The notes under the pieces are model-generated. The model did no database searches and had not been told where the DNA came from. It saw only the letters and a list, made by a program, of their open reading frames with translations. DNA of 64,000 nucleotides, from positions 62,001 to 126,000 of the forward strand of contig JAMXBD010002240.1 in NCBI GenBank assembly GCA_024138025.1. Direction: 5' to 3'. This DNA comes from Combretum micranthum (Eukaryota; Streptophyta; Magnoliopsida; Myrtales; Combretaceae). Positions 1 to 13,300 of the stretch are shown here, piece by piece. The stretch's first letter is position 1. Each line of letters starts with the position of its first letter. The position numbers were made by a program, and so were the translations under genes.

Positions 1-1788
1 GAATTAGTATTATGATGCTAAATCTTGTTTTAGTTGTAGTATGATTATAAGGTTTGTTTAAGGAATAAAATCACTTTATTAAAAGATTATAAGTTAGTAA
101 AAGGAATTAATGAGCTTACTTTGTTTAGAAAAGTTATTCTAATTTATATGGTATATGATTATAGTTTATAATTTCAAGGTTATTAGTTGCTAAGCTTTAA
201 ACTTTATAATTAATTATTACATTAATATTTGGTAATTCCTTTATTGGGGTATGCATGTCATTATTAAGACTAGTATATTTAGTGAAGTAAGGTGTTAAGG
301 TGGTTATGAACAATTAATAAAATTTTCATAATTTCTTTATTTACTAGCTATAATTAATATTTACTAGCTATAATTGATATTTACTAACTATAATTAATAA
401 ATTAGTGCATATATTCAAATAAATGTGAAAAATTTGTAAGTGTCAATAATGTCAGTATAAATATCTTGGAGTAATAATAATATTTATTTATGTTTAGGAA
501 TCGTTTTAGGTATTTTATATTAGAGGTTCGGATTGCACTATTCCTAGTATATTCGCAATGATAATCATATAATTTTTAAAAATATCAAAACTTCACGAAA
601 ATTTCTAAAAATTTTATATGTTGTAACTGATATTATATTGTACTTACTGTAAAATTTTGGAGCCGAACGAACAAGTTTTGATATAGCAAATATTTCTCGT
701 CGGAGATTGGCTAGGGTTCGCCGACGCCACTACCAAACGGCGGAGTTGCCCCTCCTAGGGTTGTCGGACGGCCTTGTGGCAATTTTAGACTCCTAACTGT
801 CAAGTTTGGTGATTTTCTGATTTCGGGTGTGAGTTTGGTGAATTTTACAACTTCTGGGCGGTATTTATAGCGAATTTTCGGAGTTTGTAAATTCGATAAA
901 AATTACCAGGTGTCAAAAATTTTTCATGCAAAAATTACCACGTAATCCTTATATTTTACACGTCCATTCCGGTATCTACAGTGATTTTTGACAAATGTTT
1001 GATAATTTTTCCAAATTTAGACACATAATTTGTATATATACATAATTATTCCGATTTTATTTTAATGTAAAAAAAATTTGTCATCTGTTCCCACGAATTT
1101 TCCTAATTTTCCTTATTTTTGCAGAGTTTTGATTGATGTTTATGTCTCCATTTGGTAATTGTTTGGTTAATTTGCTACTTTTTGAGTAAATTGTTGTTTT
1201 TTGGGAATTTTCCTTCAATTTTTCCAAAATTTAGAGTTCTTATGTTTTCAGAATGATTATGACATTCTTAGGAGCTGGACAATCCTTGTCTCCTATTTTT
1301 TGGTGTTTTATAGGGGATTTTAGAGATATTTAGGTTAATTTAAGGGTATTTTAGTCTTTTTACTACTTTAATTTTGGCTTTATTTGATAAATTCAGCCAA
1401 CTTTTGCACTATTCATTGATTTGACTATATCTAATTTATCTTAATTTACTTTTCATTCTTACTATTACGTAATTACTATTTCATAATTTACTCATTTACT
1501 ATTCATTTTACTATTTACTATTAACCTTGATTATTTACTATTTACCTTTGTTATTATTTATATAGTCAAGGAATTTTGTTCATTTATTTTCATTTGGATT
1601 TTAAATTCTTATATTACTTTTCTAATTAATGATAATTTCTTTTGATTTTTAGAAGGATCATAGTCTTAATATCATCATTTTTTTTCCTATTTATTCAATT
1701 CTAATTATTATCTTACTTTAGTTCATATAAATATTCTTATATTACTTTAGGTTTAATTCTCGTATGCTATAAAAATCGGGGTATTACA
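1..1788 (-). repeat. Partial LTR (minus strand), running off the left window edge
   Basis: AT-rich, non-coding. Read on the minus strand the block starts at 1788 with TGTAATACCCCG, a typical plant gypsy-type LTR start (TG). The other end lies outside the window, so no target duplication can be checked. A GC-richer patch at about 690-790 (with repeated CTAGGGTT and GCCGACG words) resembles the GC islands found in long plant LTRs. It seems to interrupt the LTR-like block to its right, whose own TG start is not visible. Family assignment is inference. Confidence 0.45.
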
Positions 1789-4700
1789 GATAAAATCTTA
1801 AATCCTTCAGTAAAATTTTAGAATCACAATTTTCAATTTTCACCAGAAGTCAAACTGAGTCAACTCATAACCCTAGACTCGGTTAAACGATCCCGAAAAC
1901 TGAAAATTATTAAATAATCACAAATAAAATAAGATAAACCATAGATATCGAGCTAAAAATATAAAACGATCAAAACTCGAAAATTACACGATCTTACAAA
2001 TGACTCAACAAAACCGGAAGTTAAACCAGAACCCTAAAAGCCAACAAAGCCTATAACAAACCCTAGTGCTTAAGATCAGGCAATCTCGCATTCACCAACC
2101 CTAGAAAACGAAATTAAGTTAATAGCTTAAAATAGTTCGTAATAATATAGGGTAACATAAAAATATCAGATTCACGAATTTCGAGTGTCCTTCGGACTCA
2201 AACGGGATCATTGCTCGAAAAGCATGTCACGGAGCTCGGAATATTAAAAATATTCCGTTTATACCAATAGACTCGTAAAAATACAAGGATTCCAAAAATA
2301 TCAGTTTTAGAATTTTTCGGTAGCTAAAAATTACAGATATCGCATTATTACGCGTATTTTTATTACTACCGATACTTTAATTGTCTAGTCTACTATTCAT
2401 AGTACTTTTCTACTATTCATTACTATTTCACTATCTCTACTTTTTCTTAAATCTTTTTCTTACACCTATATATCTATTTTCTTACTTTTTTCATTTCCAA
2501 TACAACTTTATTCATATCAACTTTACACATTACTTCTTTATTACACAACAAATCCCCCCCCTCTCTTCCAACAATTTATTTTTCTTTTTCAATTTATTTT
2601 ATTACATCCAAAATTCACTCCAAAAATTCTATAAATACCCCATTCCTCTTTCATTTTTTCACACAATTCATTATACTACCAAAACTCTCTCAAATTCACT
2701 ACACAAACTCTCTCCATAAACTTTTTCTCTACCAAAAACTCTCTTTCACCAAATACTCACAAAAATTTCCCTTTATACAATACAACTACCATTTCTCCAT
2801 AACCACATAACCATACATTCACTACCATCTTTATACCACAAAAATACCTTAGGTAAAAATTTCTTTCAACCATTTAATTATCCATGTCATGTAACTTAGC
2901 ATGACTATGGTGTTGTTTTGAAACTCATATGAGTAGTAAAAGCAACAACATGTTCATGTTTTGTTCTTGTATATAAGCTTTCTATTTTATTATGTTGTTA
3001 TTATCATTGTTATTATTTGCTTCTAATCTAACTTATATTATGTATATTATGTATATATATTTATTTAGAGTATATAAGCTCATTTGTTATTTATTTACTT
3101 TCAAGTTATGCAATTCATTTATTTGATGTTATTATTAAGACTAGTCTTTCTAGTCTTAGACTTGTCCATATCAAGTCAAAACAATCCTTTATTTATTTTC
3201 TTTAATCTTTTGGGACTAGTCCATTCTTAGTCCCGGGACACCTTAATAAAGCTAAGGCTCCAATACTTGACCAGGGATACCTTGATGAAGCTCAGGTTCC
3301 CAATACTTGATATTTTATTTTCTTGCTCATTATTTATTTCTAGTATTTTCTTATGTTCTTATTACTTTATATGCTCATGATACTTGCATCTACATAATGT
3401 TAATGTCTCAACTAATCTAAAATTAGAATTTTACTTTACTAAATGAACTCAAAGCTAGATTTTCAATTATATGATTTATCACAAAATCATGAAGTTATTA
3501 TCAACAACATAAAAATTAGAGTTTTCTCAACGTTCTCTTAAATAACAAAGATAGATTACCAAGGAAACATAAGAAATAAATATTTTCTTTGTATATTATG
3601 TTAACTTAAGTAAAATAATTTATTAATATTAAAAGTTTTTACAAAAAGCTTAAGATTTAAACTCTTTTAAACTTCATAATAAAACTAAGAAAATAAACTA
3701 GTTTTCAAAGTTAAGAATAAAATCAACCCATAAAGTTATAAACCACTTAGGAAAAATAATGATTTTCAAATTTCTAAAAAGAAGGAACTCATTTTCAAAA
3801 GAATATAATAATGGATTTTATCAATAAAGATAATTCTTTTCAAAAGAAATGAAAGAACAAGTTTTAGAAGCAAAAGTTTATTTTTAGAAATGAAATAAAA
3901 GACAAGACTCATTTTCTAAAACCATCCTAAATACAAAATTATGAAAAGGTTTTCATCAACTTAATATACTTTTGATAAATTTGATCTTTAATCACTAGGA
4001 GTGAAATTTATGCAAGACTAAAGGTCAAAGGAAAATTTAACTTGTTTTGGAAAAAGGAATGAAGAAAATAAAATAAGAATATACTCGAATGATAACAACC
4101 TATGAAAATATAAAAGTTTTTTCAAAAGACTTGAAACAAAATTGCCGAAGCTAAAGTTTTAATAAATCAAAATGAATTGTTTTATGAAATAAATTGTTGA
4201 GACACTACCATTAGAAATCTTGCATATAAAGTGAGCTTATCTATATACTCAAAGGATTTATCAATTATATATATATATATATATATATTTACTAAAAGAT
4301 TTTTGAATAAAGTTGAGTTAGAAAATGCATTTGCAAAAGTTTAGAAAAATTCGTTTTAAATCTGTACCTAACGTTTTTGGAACCCAAACGACCTTTTATG
4401 ACTAAGATAACCTTAAAAATGGATAGATCTTTTCGAATAGGTAGGAAACGGTATATTATATGCGGAATTTCGAGTTAAAATAAGCAAGTTATGGCCATTT
4501 TAAATTGGAATTTCTGCTTATACGATTTTACCGCGATTTTAAGTAAAGTTTAGAATCTCCAAGAGTAGAAATTTCATGAAAGACTGATCCTGGGTATTTC
4601 TTTTGTCTAGGTGACGAAAGATACGAGATTACCCTACCCGGGGATTACTACGACTAAGAAGATAGCGAAATGGATGAGTGAGTTATTCCTCTTAATTCCG

Positions 4701-5792
4701 TTACCTTGCTTGTGCTTGTAAAGTAGTAGCATTAATATACTAAGAAAAGATAAAAATGGATATATATCTTGGGAATTCGGGATTATGTGTATATACGTGA
4801 TTCTATGTTTATGCGTGAAAAGAGAATTAAGAATATCGCAACTTCGAACTGTTTGTTTAAATAATTTTGTTTACTTACTTGTATGCCTGTTTATTGTTTG
4901 CGAAATTGATTGATCGCCCTTAATAAACCTTAATAAGGTTTGGCTTAAGAAAAATAAAATGCTCACGCATAGCATCCATCGAGTCACATCTATTTCGGAA
5001 GGCTGCTACTCCTACGCGTAGAGTTGGATTGGCTGTGATCATGCTGTGCCACGGGTCATGTTCCTTTCTGGAGAATCCAAATCGCTCGAGAAAAGCGACT
5101 CTAGGTTCGGAGCCGAGCCAACCGAACGCTGTGGGTGAGGACCTGGGGACTAGCAGTAGAAGGTTGAGGACCTTTAACCCCGATTCCCTAACCTTTGATA
5201 CGAAGGGGTAAATCCGTTCTATATATGGTTTCCGGATAACTATATATATTTGCGTAATCATGTGGTTGTTACATTGTATGCATAGCATATGCATGAAAAT
5301 CTAAATGAACTTGTTTGATTATATGATGCGAATAAAAAGGAATATCTCACTAAGCTAGTTGTAGCTTATACTCTTATAGATTTTTTGAAACAAGTATACT
5401 CGTGGCTTAAATTGAGGATCATAACATTAAGAAGTCATGGAAGGATGATTAAGCTTCTATGAGGGAGATGAAATCATAAGATGAAGTAATTTTGTAAGGT
5501 TCTTTATATGTAATGACCTATATGATTAGTGATGTATATTTTTTAAAGATAATGGAGGGATATGCCCCTATGAATTGAAATGTAATATGTATGTTTTTAT
5601 GAAAAGTATTCTCTTTACCTTGTTACTTATTTATTATCAATATAAATTGCGCTACTCCGATGCATTCCCTTGGTTGTGATGTACGCCTTGTACATGATAT
5701 GGAAGCTTTCGCGTGACTAAGGTAGTCATCCCTAGGCTTTAGTATTATGTACGGTGGACTGCCACGTTTAGGATACCCCTCGGAGCGTGACA
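1789..5792 (+). repeat. Long LTR of a gypsy-type element, 5' end missing
   Basis: The right end (about 5640-5792) matches the right end of the block at 47446-52465: both read through CTTCGCGTGACTA, a GCCACGTTTAGG-like string and finish with GCGTGACA. The two also share the phrases ATTACTACCGRT and TCTAGTCTACTATTCA (2365-2400 here) and a GC-richer subterminal block (5000-5290 here). No coding capacity; the open frames at 2381-2719 and 4920-5294 are chance. The left terminus is not visible, probably because another LTR inserted at 1788. On the right it interrupts a copia integrase relic. An (AT)n tract lies at 4265-4288. Confidence 0.65.
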
Positions 5793-6545
5793 CTGCTATT
5801 TTGTGAATATCCCAAAAAGATAGCTTCATCTGGTTATTCATCAAACTTACTAAGATAATTTGCATTCTTTTTCACAAAACATGTACATCCAAACACATGA
5901 AAATATGAAATAAATGGTCTTCTACCATGAAAGAACTCATATGATGTGTTAGTAGAAAGAGGTTGAATATATACTCTATTCATTATGTAACAAGCAGTTG
6001 CAACAACCTTAGCCCAAAAATATTCATCTATTCAACTTTCATTTAACATAGAGCATGTCATTTATCGTATAATTCTATTTTTTCTTTCAACTATTCCGTT
6101 TTGTTAAGGTGTATAAGGTGATGAAAAATTATGATTTAGGACCTTTTTGGATTGTCGGTTTTATATTAGTATCGGTTCAGTATCGATTCGGTATCAGCTT
6201 GGTATCAGTTCAGTATTGATTTAGTTTTATCAGTTTATGAGTAAAACTATCAATTTTTCATCGGTATCATATCAATATTAGTTCAGTATCTGTTTGACAC
6301 AAAAACAACGAACCAAAAGGACCCTTATTCCATATTCTTCACAAAAAGATATAAACAAAGCATTATCAAATTATTTACCATGATCGGTTTTTAATGCAAC
6401 ATTAGAAAAATCATTTTCATTTTGAATTTGTTTAACAAATTTATAAAACATATAAAAAATATCAGATTTATGTTTTAAAAAGAATACCTCTGTGTATATT
6501 CAAAAATCATCAACAATCACAAATTGATATTTATTTTCTCCTATA
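5793..6545 (-). pseudogene. Ty1/copia integrase relic
   Basis: Minus-strand translation recovers copia integrase in order from high to low coordinates: a DDF then VFFLKHK segment and TDHGK (about 6340-6530), then QNGIVERKNR, WAKVVATACYIMNR and FHVFGCTCFVKK (about 5840-6130), ending near IFLGYSQNS. These are the catalytic-core and C-terminal stretches of retroviral-type integrase, which inserts element cDNA into the genome. In-frame stops occur (for example where glutamine of the PQQNG motif is expected), so it is dead. It is interrupted by a 186-bp MITE at 6139-6324 and cut at 5792 by the long LTR. No gag, protease or RT part remains on either side. Confidence 0.8.
6139..6324. mobile_element. 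MITE with terminal inverted repeats, TTA target duplication
   Basis: The 186-bp insertion splits the copia integrase reading. The left end reads GGACCTTTTTGG and the reverse complement of the right end reads GGGTCCTTTTGG. TTA flanks both sides (6136-6138 and 6325-6327), the target size and sequence of PIF/Harbinger (Tourist-like) MITEs. The interior carries several degenerate copies of a CAGTATCGATTCGGTATCAG-like word. No coding capacity, so it is non-autonomous. Superfamily assignment is inference from TSD and TIR. Confidence 0.6.
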
Positions 6546-6691
6546 CTTATAAGCCTTTAGAATCACATAAATTTAGAATCAAGTCAAAGTCAATACACAG
6601 CTTTTATCTTATCAATAATGGAGATAATGCTTTCACAGCTGCTCCTCATCCTCTGGTTCTTTTGACTAAAAACAGAAAAAAACAGAAAAAA

Positions 6692-8108
6692 ATTGGCAGA
6701 ATCCATTGTCTTTAATTACGCTGATAATATTATGGATGCTTTTTTTTTAATCACTTTTTTAAAAGTTATTTTTTATTTTTAGGGCCATTCAAGTAATTTA
6801 ATTTTATGTCTTATTGAGTAAAATATTGATAAACCCTCCATTGCCTAAGTGGAAAAATTATGCCGCATACGGTATCACATATAAGATCATTGTTATACCA
6901 TTTTTCATATAACAAACCTTCGATGAAAGGTCTACTTATATGTTTTTTTATTTTATTTTTTATAAGAATAAGACTTCATTCATTTTTTATCCCCTTCATT
7001 ATTTAAAGACATAAAATAATTCAAATTCATGATTTCCGATTTCTTTCCCTCGACAATCTCTCATTCCTAATTTATCTTATTATGCCAAATGAAGTATAGG
7101 ATGTTATTTTTTAAAATAAAAGTCTCTGTTGGCCAAAAAAATAAAAAAAAAAAAAATTTCTGTTGGTTTTTTAATGGTTTAAATTAATACTACTAAAATG
7201 ATTAATATATCAGTTAATATGATTATTATATTTATTTTGATTTATTGAACGATCAGTTTCACGAACGATTTCCATAAAATGAAATAATATTTTATGATAT
7301 TCGAAATATAACTATTCTAAGTACACATGGCAAAACCGGACAAATATAGAGAAAGTCGAACAACAAATTTTTTAAAAAGACTCATAAATAGAGTCAACGT
7401 AAGGAAATTATCTCTACGGTCCGAAGTTCAATTTGAATTATTGTTGGGTCTCTATGGAATTACTTAAACTTCCAATGAAACTTGCCGACAAAGATGAAGT
7501 AAGAGAAAGAAAGCCCCAGGAAATGAGACAAAGGCATAACAACTAACAACCAACCACAAGTTCTTTGGAAAGAAAATAAAAGCTATAACAACCAATTGAT
7601 AAGTCGAAAATTAACTATAAATTTGAACTACGAGATAATATATGGTATATTTTCTGTTGTTTTTTTGTATAGTTGGTATTTATTTTATTTTCTTTCTCTT
7701 TCAAACCGATTGATAAGTGGAAAATTAACTATAATTTACGTCATCCCAATTATTTAATGCTGAATGGAATAACAACCACACAGAAGTCCTTGGAATGACG
7801 GATAGATATTCTATCACAGGAGCGAGGGGATGTCACATCGAAGTCAATACCCAGCTTTTTATCTTATCAGTAACAGGGGTCCTGCTTTCACATTTCGGGT
7901 GCTCTTCGCCAGTTTTTCAAGAAATTTGACGATATGGGGTGTTAAAGATAGGCTTGGAAAATTAAATGACACAGTTTTCACAATACAAGCTGTGTTGCTT
8001 GATGCAAAACAGAAATCTTACGAAAACGTCAAGTCATAAATTACACTGGGAGGATGAAGGATGCTATTTATAATGCTGAAGAACTACTGGATAAAATGCG
8101 TGCTTACC
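6692..8108 (+). pseudogene. Decayed N-terminal (Rx-type CC) fragment of an NLR gene
   Basis: Two pieces match the start of the resistance gene at 10325. At about 6692-6740 the sequence ATTGGCAGAATCC corresponds to the gene's ATGGCAGAATCG; an inserted T destroys the start codon, and AESIVFNYADNIMDA-like coding follows. At about 7930-8035 a frame reads GVKDRLGKLNDTVFTIQ and then AVLLDAKQKS, matching GVGNKVEKLKNTVITIRSVL of the gene. After a frameshift 8040-8108 reads MKDAIYNAEELLDKM, matching its LKDALYDAEDLL. A phrase near 6590-6660 (TACACAGCTTTTATCTTATC) recurs at 7845-7870, so the relic holds internal duplication. No NB-ARC or LRR remains. The AT-rich stretch 6740-7830 between the pieces has no recognisable content. 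Confidence 0.6.
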
Positions 8109-9570
8109 TTCTTATAATAAATAATTATATATAGTTAATATGAAAAAAATATCAAATTATATTACAAAATTGTATTTCTAAATTAGAATATGCTTAATTG
8201 ATATGGATATCATGTTTTTATATTAGGATATAAAGTTTAGATGGAAACCTTGGATATCATCAAATCTTCACACACCAAATTTATTTACTTATTTTTATTA
8301 TTACAATAAAAGAGGAATGACGTCAACTCTACACCTTTCATTTGAGAGAAATAAGAGAAGACAATAACACTAGTGTGCAAGGTAAATTACAGCTATTTAC
8401 GTGATAAACGTTCAAGATAAATTAAATGGCACTAAAGCAATATATATATATATATATATATATAGTATGTAAATTTCGTATATACCGTGTATAAATCCTG
8501 ACTTTAAACATTATATTGATAATTATTTCATTTAGATCTTAAATAAGTAATTATTATTATTACTGATTCTAAACATAAAATTATTTCGTGAAAAGTGATT
8601 GTACTTTCTTTAATTAGTAATAGTAATTATAATAAAAAGCAAACCATAATATAGGTAATTGAATATTAAAAAAAATCAACTAATGTGGGAAAGAGATGTT
8701 GGCCAAAACATTTAGTAAATAGATAGAGGCAGTTTGATGGCTAAAGAAACAATGCAAAATATAATTCATTAAGGAAGTGTGACATTTCAAATATATAAGA
8801 AACAAAATCATGTTTTATTTAACTTATCTAAATGGTATAATAATAATAATATAACCTTTTGAAAAAATATTGCAACAAACTAATATAGGCTTAAAATAAA
8901 TAAATAAAAAGTGGTCGATTACACAAAAAAAATTCATTAAAAAAGTTATTAAAGAAATAAGTCTTGCTAAGCCTTCATACACAACTTAAAAAAAAATTCA
9001 ATTATAAACAAATAATATAAAAAATAAACAACATGATTTTGTAAAAACTTTGTTGATAAAAACGATACAATTCACATCATACCAATTAAATAATGTTTTT
9101 TGGATTTCAAAAATTAATATAAAAATCTAAAATCTTTAAAATTAATCTGGACAAAATATAGATCAAGTTCAACAACTAATATCTAAAACAATCGTAAAGG
9201 GGGCCGATACAAAGAAATTATCTAAACAATCTCAGGTTTAAGAATGTGATGTAGAAGGCGTCGTCTAATCTAAAGCTTGATTTTTGATAATTGATATATA
9301 TAGCCTCCATTGTTGGATTTGATTAATTATTTGGGCATTTTGGTAGCTAAGTAACTACTTGTTTAACTCTCTCCTGTTTTGATTGGTTTAGCTTTATTTT
9401 GGAATACATATAAATTCTAAAATAATTGTAAGTTCACAAAGAAAACAAAGAGTTCCCTAATAATTAGATTTTTTTTTTATATTGATATTATCTTGTGCAA
9501 ATATAAAAATAAAATATTAGGAGTAAAAAGGAGATGTAGTTATTAAGACTTGGCATACAAACCAAACAAA
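8109..9570. other. AT-rich intergenic DNA
   Basis: No coding signal. It contains an (AT)n tract at 8441-8464. A stretch at about 9130-9240 resembles about 7340-7440 upstream of the NLR relic (shared AAGGAAATTATCT / AAGAAATTATCT context), suggesting that relic and gene share a duplicated 5' flank. Confidence 0.5.
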
Positions 9571-10020
9571 TTAGGCCAGTCCATGGATTAAATGGGTCAG
9601 AAATTCTTGGCCCTAGCACGTCTGCTTAGGCCCATGAGCTAAACAGGTAAAGTGAAGATCTTTTTTTATTTTTAAATTTCTATCATTGATATTAATTTGT
9701 GTGAAAGTTTAAACATTTAAGTATCATAGGGTTTATATAAAACGACTAATTTTATTATTCTTTTAATTACTTGTATATAAACATAAGTTTTTTTGAATAA
9801 TTTATTATATACTTAATAAGAATGTTATAATATATGTGATGCGTGCATAATCCACCATCTTTATAACGTATGATAAATTATCTTAATATGTCATCGTGTA
9901 ATTATTTTTTATTTAAAATTTTGATTGGCTCTTAAACTTCAATTTTCTTTTAAGTTCGGCTCATGGGCCAGTCCAGCCCTTACGGAATCACCCTCTTTGA
10001 ACTACAGGCCATGACTCATT
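9570..10020. repeat. Candidate small inverted-repeat element upstream of the NLR gene
   Basis: GGCCCATGAGC (about 9631) and its complement GCTCATGGGCC (about 9958) face each other about 330 bp apart, each beside a GC-richer GGCCAGTCCA-like word, around an AT-rich core. This resembles a non-autonomous DNA transposon, but I cannot fix termini or a target duplication. Confidence 0.3.
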
Positions 10021-10324
10021 AGGTCAGCTCTGGTAAGGCGTGCCGGATACAAAATAAGTGCTTTTTAAAACTTGAAAATTGAAATGCTTGGTAGAAAAGT
10101 GACAGTGGAGAAGGACAAGTAAAGAAAAGACTTACTTTTGACGGCTCATAAGGCAGTAACAACGACAAGATATAAGACAGATATTTCAGCAAACGATCGA
10201 ACCAGACCAAGACCCTTGCATTTCCTTTTTTCTTTTTTCTCTTCTGGCGTTCCCTATCATCTTCTCATTTACAGCTACTATAGTACGCAATTTCCTCTCT
10301 GTTGATTACCCAAAAAATAAAAAA

Positions 10325-13300
10325 ATGGCAGAATCGTTTCTTTTTAATACTATAGAAAATATCATTCGTGCTCTTTCTAAACAAGTTTTCGAAGAAATTT
10401 CACAGTTGCGGGGTGTTGGAAATAAGGTTGAAAAACTGAAGAACACGGTTATCACCATACGATCTGTGTTGCTTGATGCTGAAAAAAAATCTGATAAGAG
10501 CCATCAAGACGAGGTCTATCTTGAGAGACTGAAAGATGCTCTTTATGATGCTGAAGACTTGCTTGGTGAGATCTCTGTTGAAGCTCAACTGAGGGGTATA
10601 GGGAGCCAAAATAAGTTTGTGAAGAAGGTTCGCACTTTCTTTTCAAGCTCCAACCAGCTTGTTTTCAGGTTGCAGATTGCAAAAAAATTGAAAGATGTAA
10701 TAACGAAGATAGATGGCGCAAAAGCTGATAAGTCGCTTCATCTAGAGGAACCCCCTATTGTAACGGGAGAGAAGATGGGATGTGGAATACGGCAGGAAAC
10801 GCACTCATTTATACCTCAAGAAGAAGTGATTGGCAGGGCTGATGACAAGAGAGAAATAATAAGACTTCTGATCAATCCCAATACAGAAGAGAATGTTTCT
10901 GTAATTTCAATTGTTGGGATGGGTGGATTGGGGAAGACAGCACTTGCTCAATACGTCTACAATGATGAGGCTATTCAAAAACATTTTCAAACAACAAGGT
11001 GGGTTTGTGTCTCAGACATTTTTGATATGAAGACGATTGTAGCAAATATTATCACGAAAACAAAAGCAGAGTGTATTTCCATGAGCATGGACCAAATGCA
11101 AAGAACTTTCGGGAAGAAATTAATGCGAAGAAGTATCTTTTAGTTCTTGATGATTTATGGAATGAAAATAAAGAAGAATGGCTCAAGCTGAAGTATTTGT
11201 TAGATGGAGGGGCACAAGGAAGCAAAATACTTGTTACTACACGCAATGTAGTAGTTGCAAATGCTACTTGTTCAATAAACATTTACCATCTTCCTACCCT
11301 ATCAAGTAATGCATCTCTGGAATTGTTTATGGCATCTGCTTTTGAAAAGTCGCAGGAGATAAGTAAGCCAGAAAAACAATATGCGGAAAAAATAGTCGAG
11401 AAGTGCGGCGGCAATCCCTTGGCTATTCGGGTTATTGGAGGTGTGTTATTTCGAAAAACTCAGGCCGAGTGGGAACTTTTTATGAAGGATGAGCTTTGCA
11501 CGCTGGATAATGGCATTGCATTTATTCTTAGGTTAAGTTATGATCATCTCCCATCACAATTAAAGCAGTGCTTTGCATTTTGTTCGTTGTTTCCAAAGGA
11601 CTACCTTATTGAAAAGTCTACCTTATTAAGTTGTTGGATTTCACAAGGATTTGTTCAACCACCTCCAAGTAGCAATTGTGATGTTGAAGACAAAGCACAT
11701 GAATATTTCATGGACCTTGTGCAAAGATCCTTTTTCCAAGATGTAGAAAGTGATGACTTCGGCAATGTATTAAGATGCAAAATGCACGATCTTTTACATG
11801 ATTTAGCATGCAAAATGGCAGGCGCGGAGAATTGTGACGTGAAAACAGCCCATTCAAGAACTCGTCATATATCTTATGGGTCAAATGATGATTTATCTGA
11901 TCAAATTCTAGAAGAGCTTCAACGTAAAAACACAAAAGTGCGGACATTGCTGTTACTTGGTGGTTGGCATTTTAGTGTCTTAAATGAATCTGCATGCCTT
12001 AGAATCTTATCGAATTTTAGGTGCTTGCGATTTTTGGCCCTCCGTCATACTAGCATGAAGGTGGTGCCGCGCTCTCTTTGCAAGTTGAAGCTTCTTTCCC
12101 ATCTTGATCTTTCTTATAGTCCAGAAATGGAACATCTTCCTAGTTCCATAAAAGGTTTGCAAAATCTGGTGACGTTGAACTTAGATGGTTGTCGGAAACT
12201 CAAAGAATTGCCCTATGATATTGGATGCCTAAGCTGCCTTAGGCATCTTGTTATGGATGCAGGTAACAGGAATATGAATCATATGCCGCGTAGTTTGGGG
12301 CAATTGACCTCTTTACGCACGTTAACATGTTTCATTGTTGGAGACAGTAAGTCCAGCCCTAAGAATTCTGCAAGGCTAAGTGACCTGAGTGGCTTGAACA
12401 ACTTGAGAGAACTCACTATATTGATACGTGGTCACATAGAAAATGCAGTTGTGGAGTCCAAGAATGCAAATATTAAAGCAAAGCATTCTTTGGATGAGTT
12501 AAGAATAATATGGGAGGATATAGAAGGAAGTGGATATAAGGAAGCCGAAGCTATTGAAAATCATGAAATCGTGCTAGAAGGACTCCAACCACGTACAGGT
12601 TTACGTTCTTTTGGAATAGAGAAGTATAAGGCAGCAAGGTGGCATAGTACTTGGCTTCAAAGTCTCTCATCACTTCAAGAACTTGAAATTGATGATTGTC
12701 CGAATTTAACATCACTTCCAGAAAGCATGTGTCGGCTTACATCACTTCAACGACTTGTAATTTATGATTGTCCAAATTTGACATCACTCCCAGAAAGCAT
12801 GGGTCAGCTTACATCACTTCAACAAGTTGAAATTGATGGTTGTCCGAATTTAACATCACTTCCAGAAAGCATGGGTCGGCTTACATCACTTCAACAATTT
12901 GAAATTGCTGGTTGTCCGAATTTGACATCACTTCCAAAAGCATGGGTCGGCTTACATCACTTCAACAATTTAATATTGATGTTTGTCCGAATTTGACATC
13001 ACTTCCAGAAAGCATGGGTCAGCTTACATCACTTCAACAACTTCGAATTTATCGTTCGAATTTGACATCACTTCCAGAAAGCATGGGTCAGCTTACATCA
13101 CTTCAACAACTTCGAATTAATTGTTGTCCGAATTTGACATCCCTTCCAGAAAGCATGGGTCAGCTTACATCACTTGGACTACTTCAAATTGTTGGTTGTG
13201 CGAATTTGACATCACTTCCAAAAAGCATGGGTCAGCTTACATCACTTCAACAATTTGAAATTGATAGTTGTCCGAATTTGACATCACTTTCAGAAAGCAT

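Noticed and set aside
2381..2719. 112-aa plus-strand frame
   Set aside because: Composed of F, Y, L, S and N from pyrimidine-rich LTR DNA; no motif.
4920..5294. Overlapping frames on both strands (4920-5294 minus, 5029-5211 plus)
   Set aside because: They lie in the GC-richer subterminal part of a long LTR that recurs at 51700-51930 without keeping the frame.
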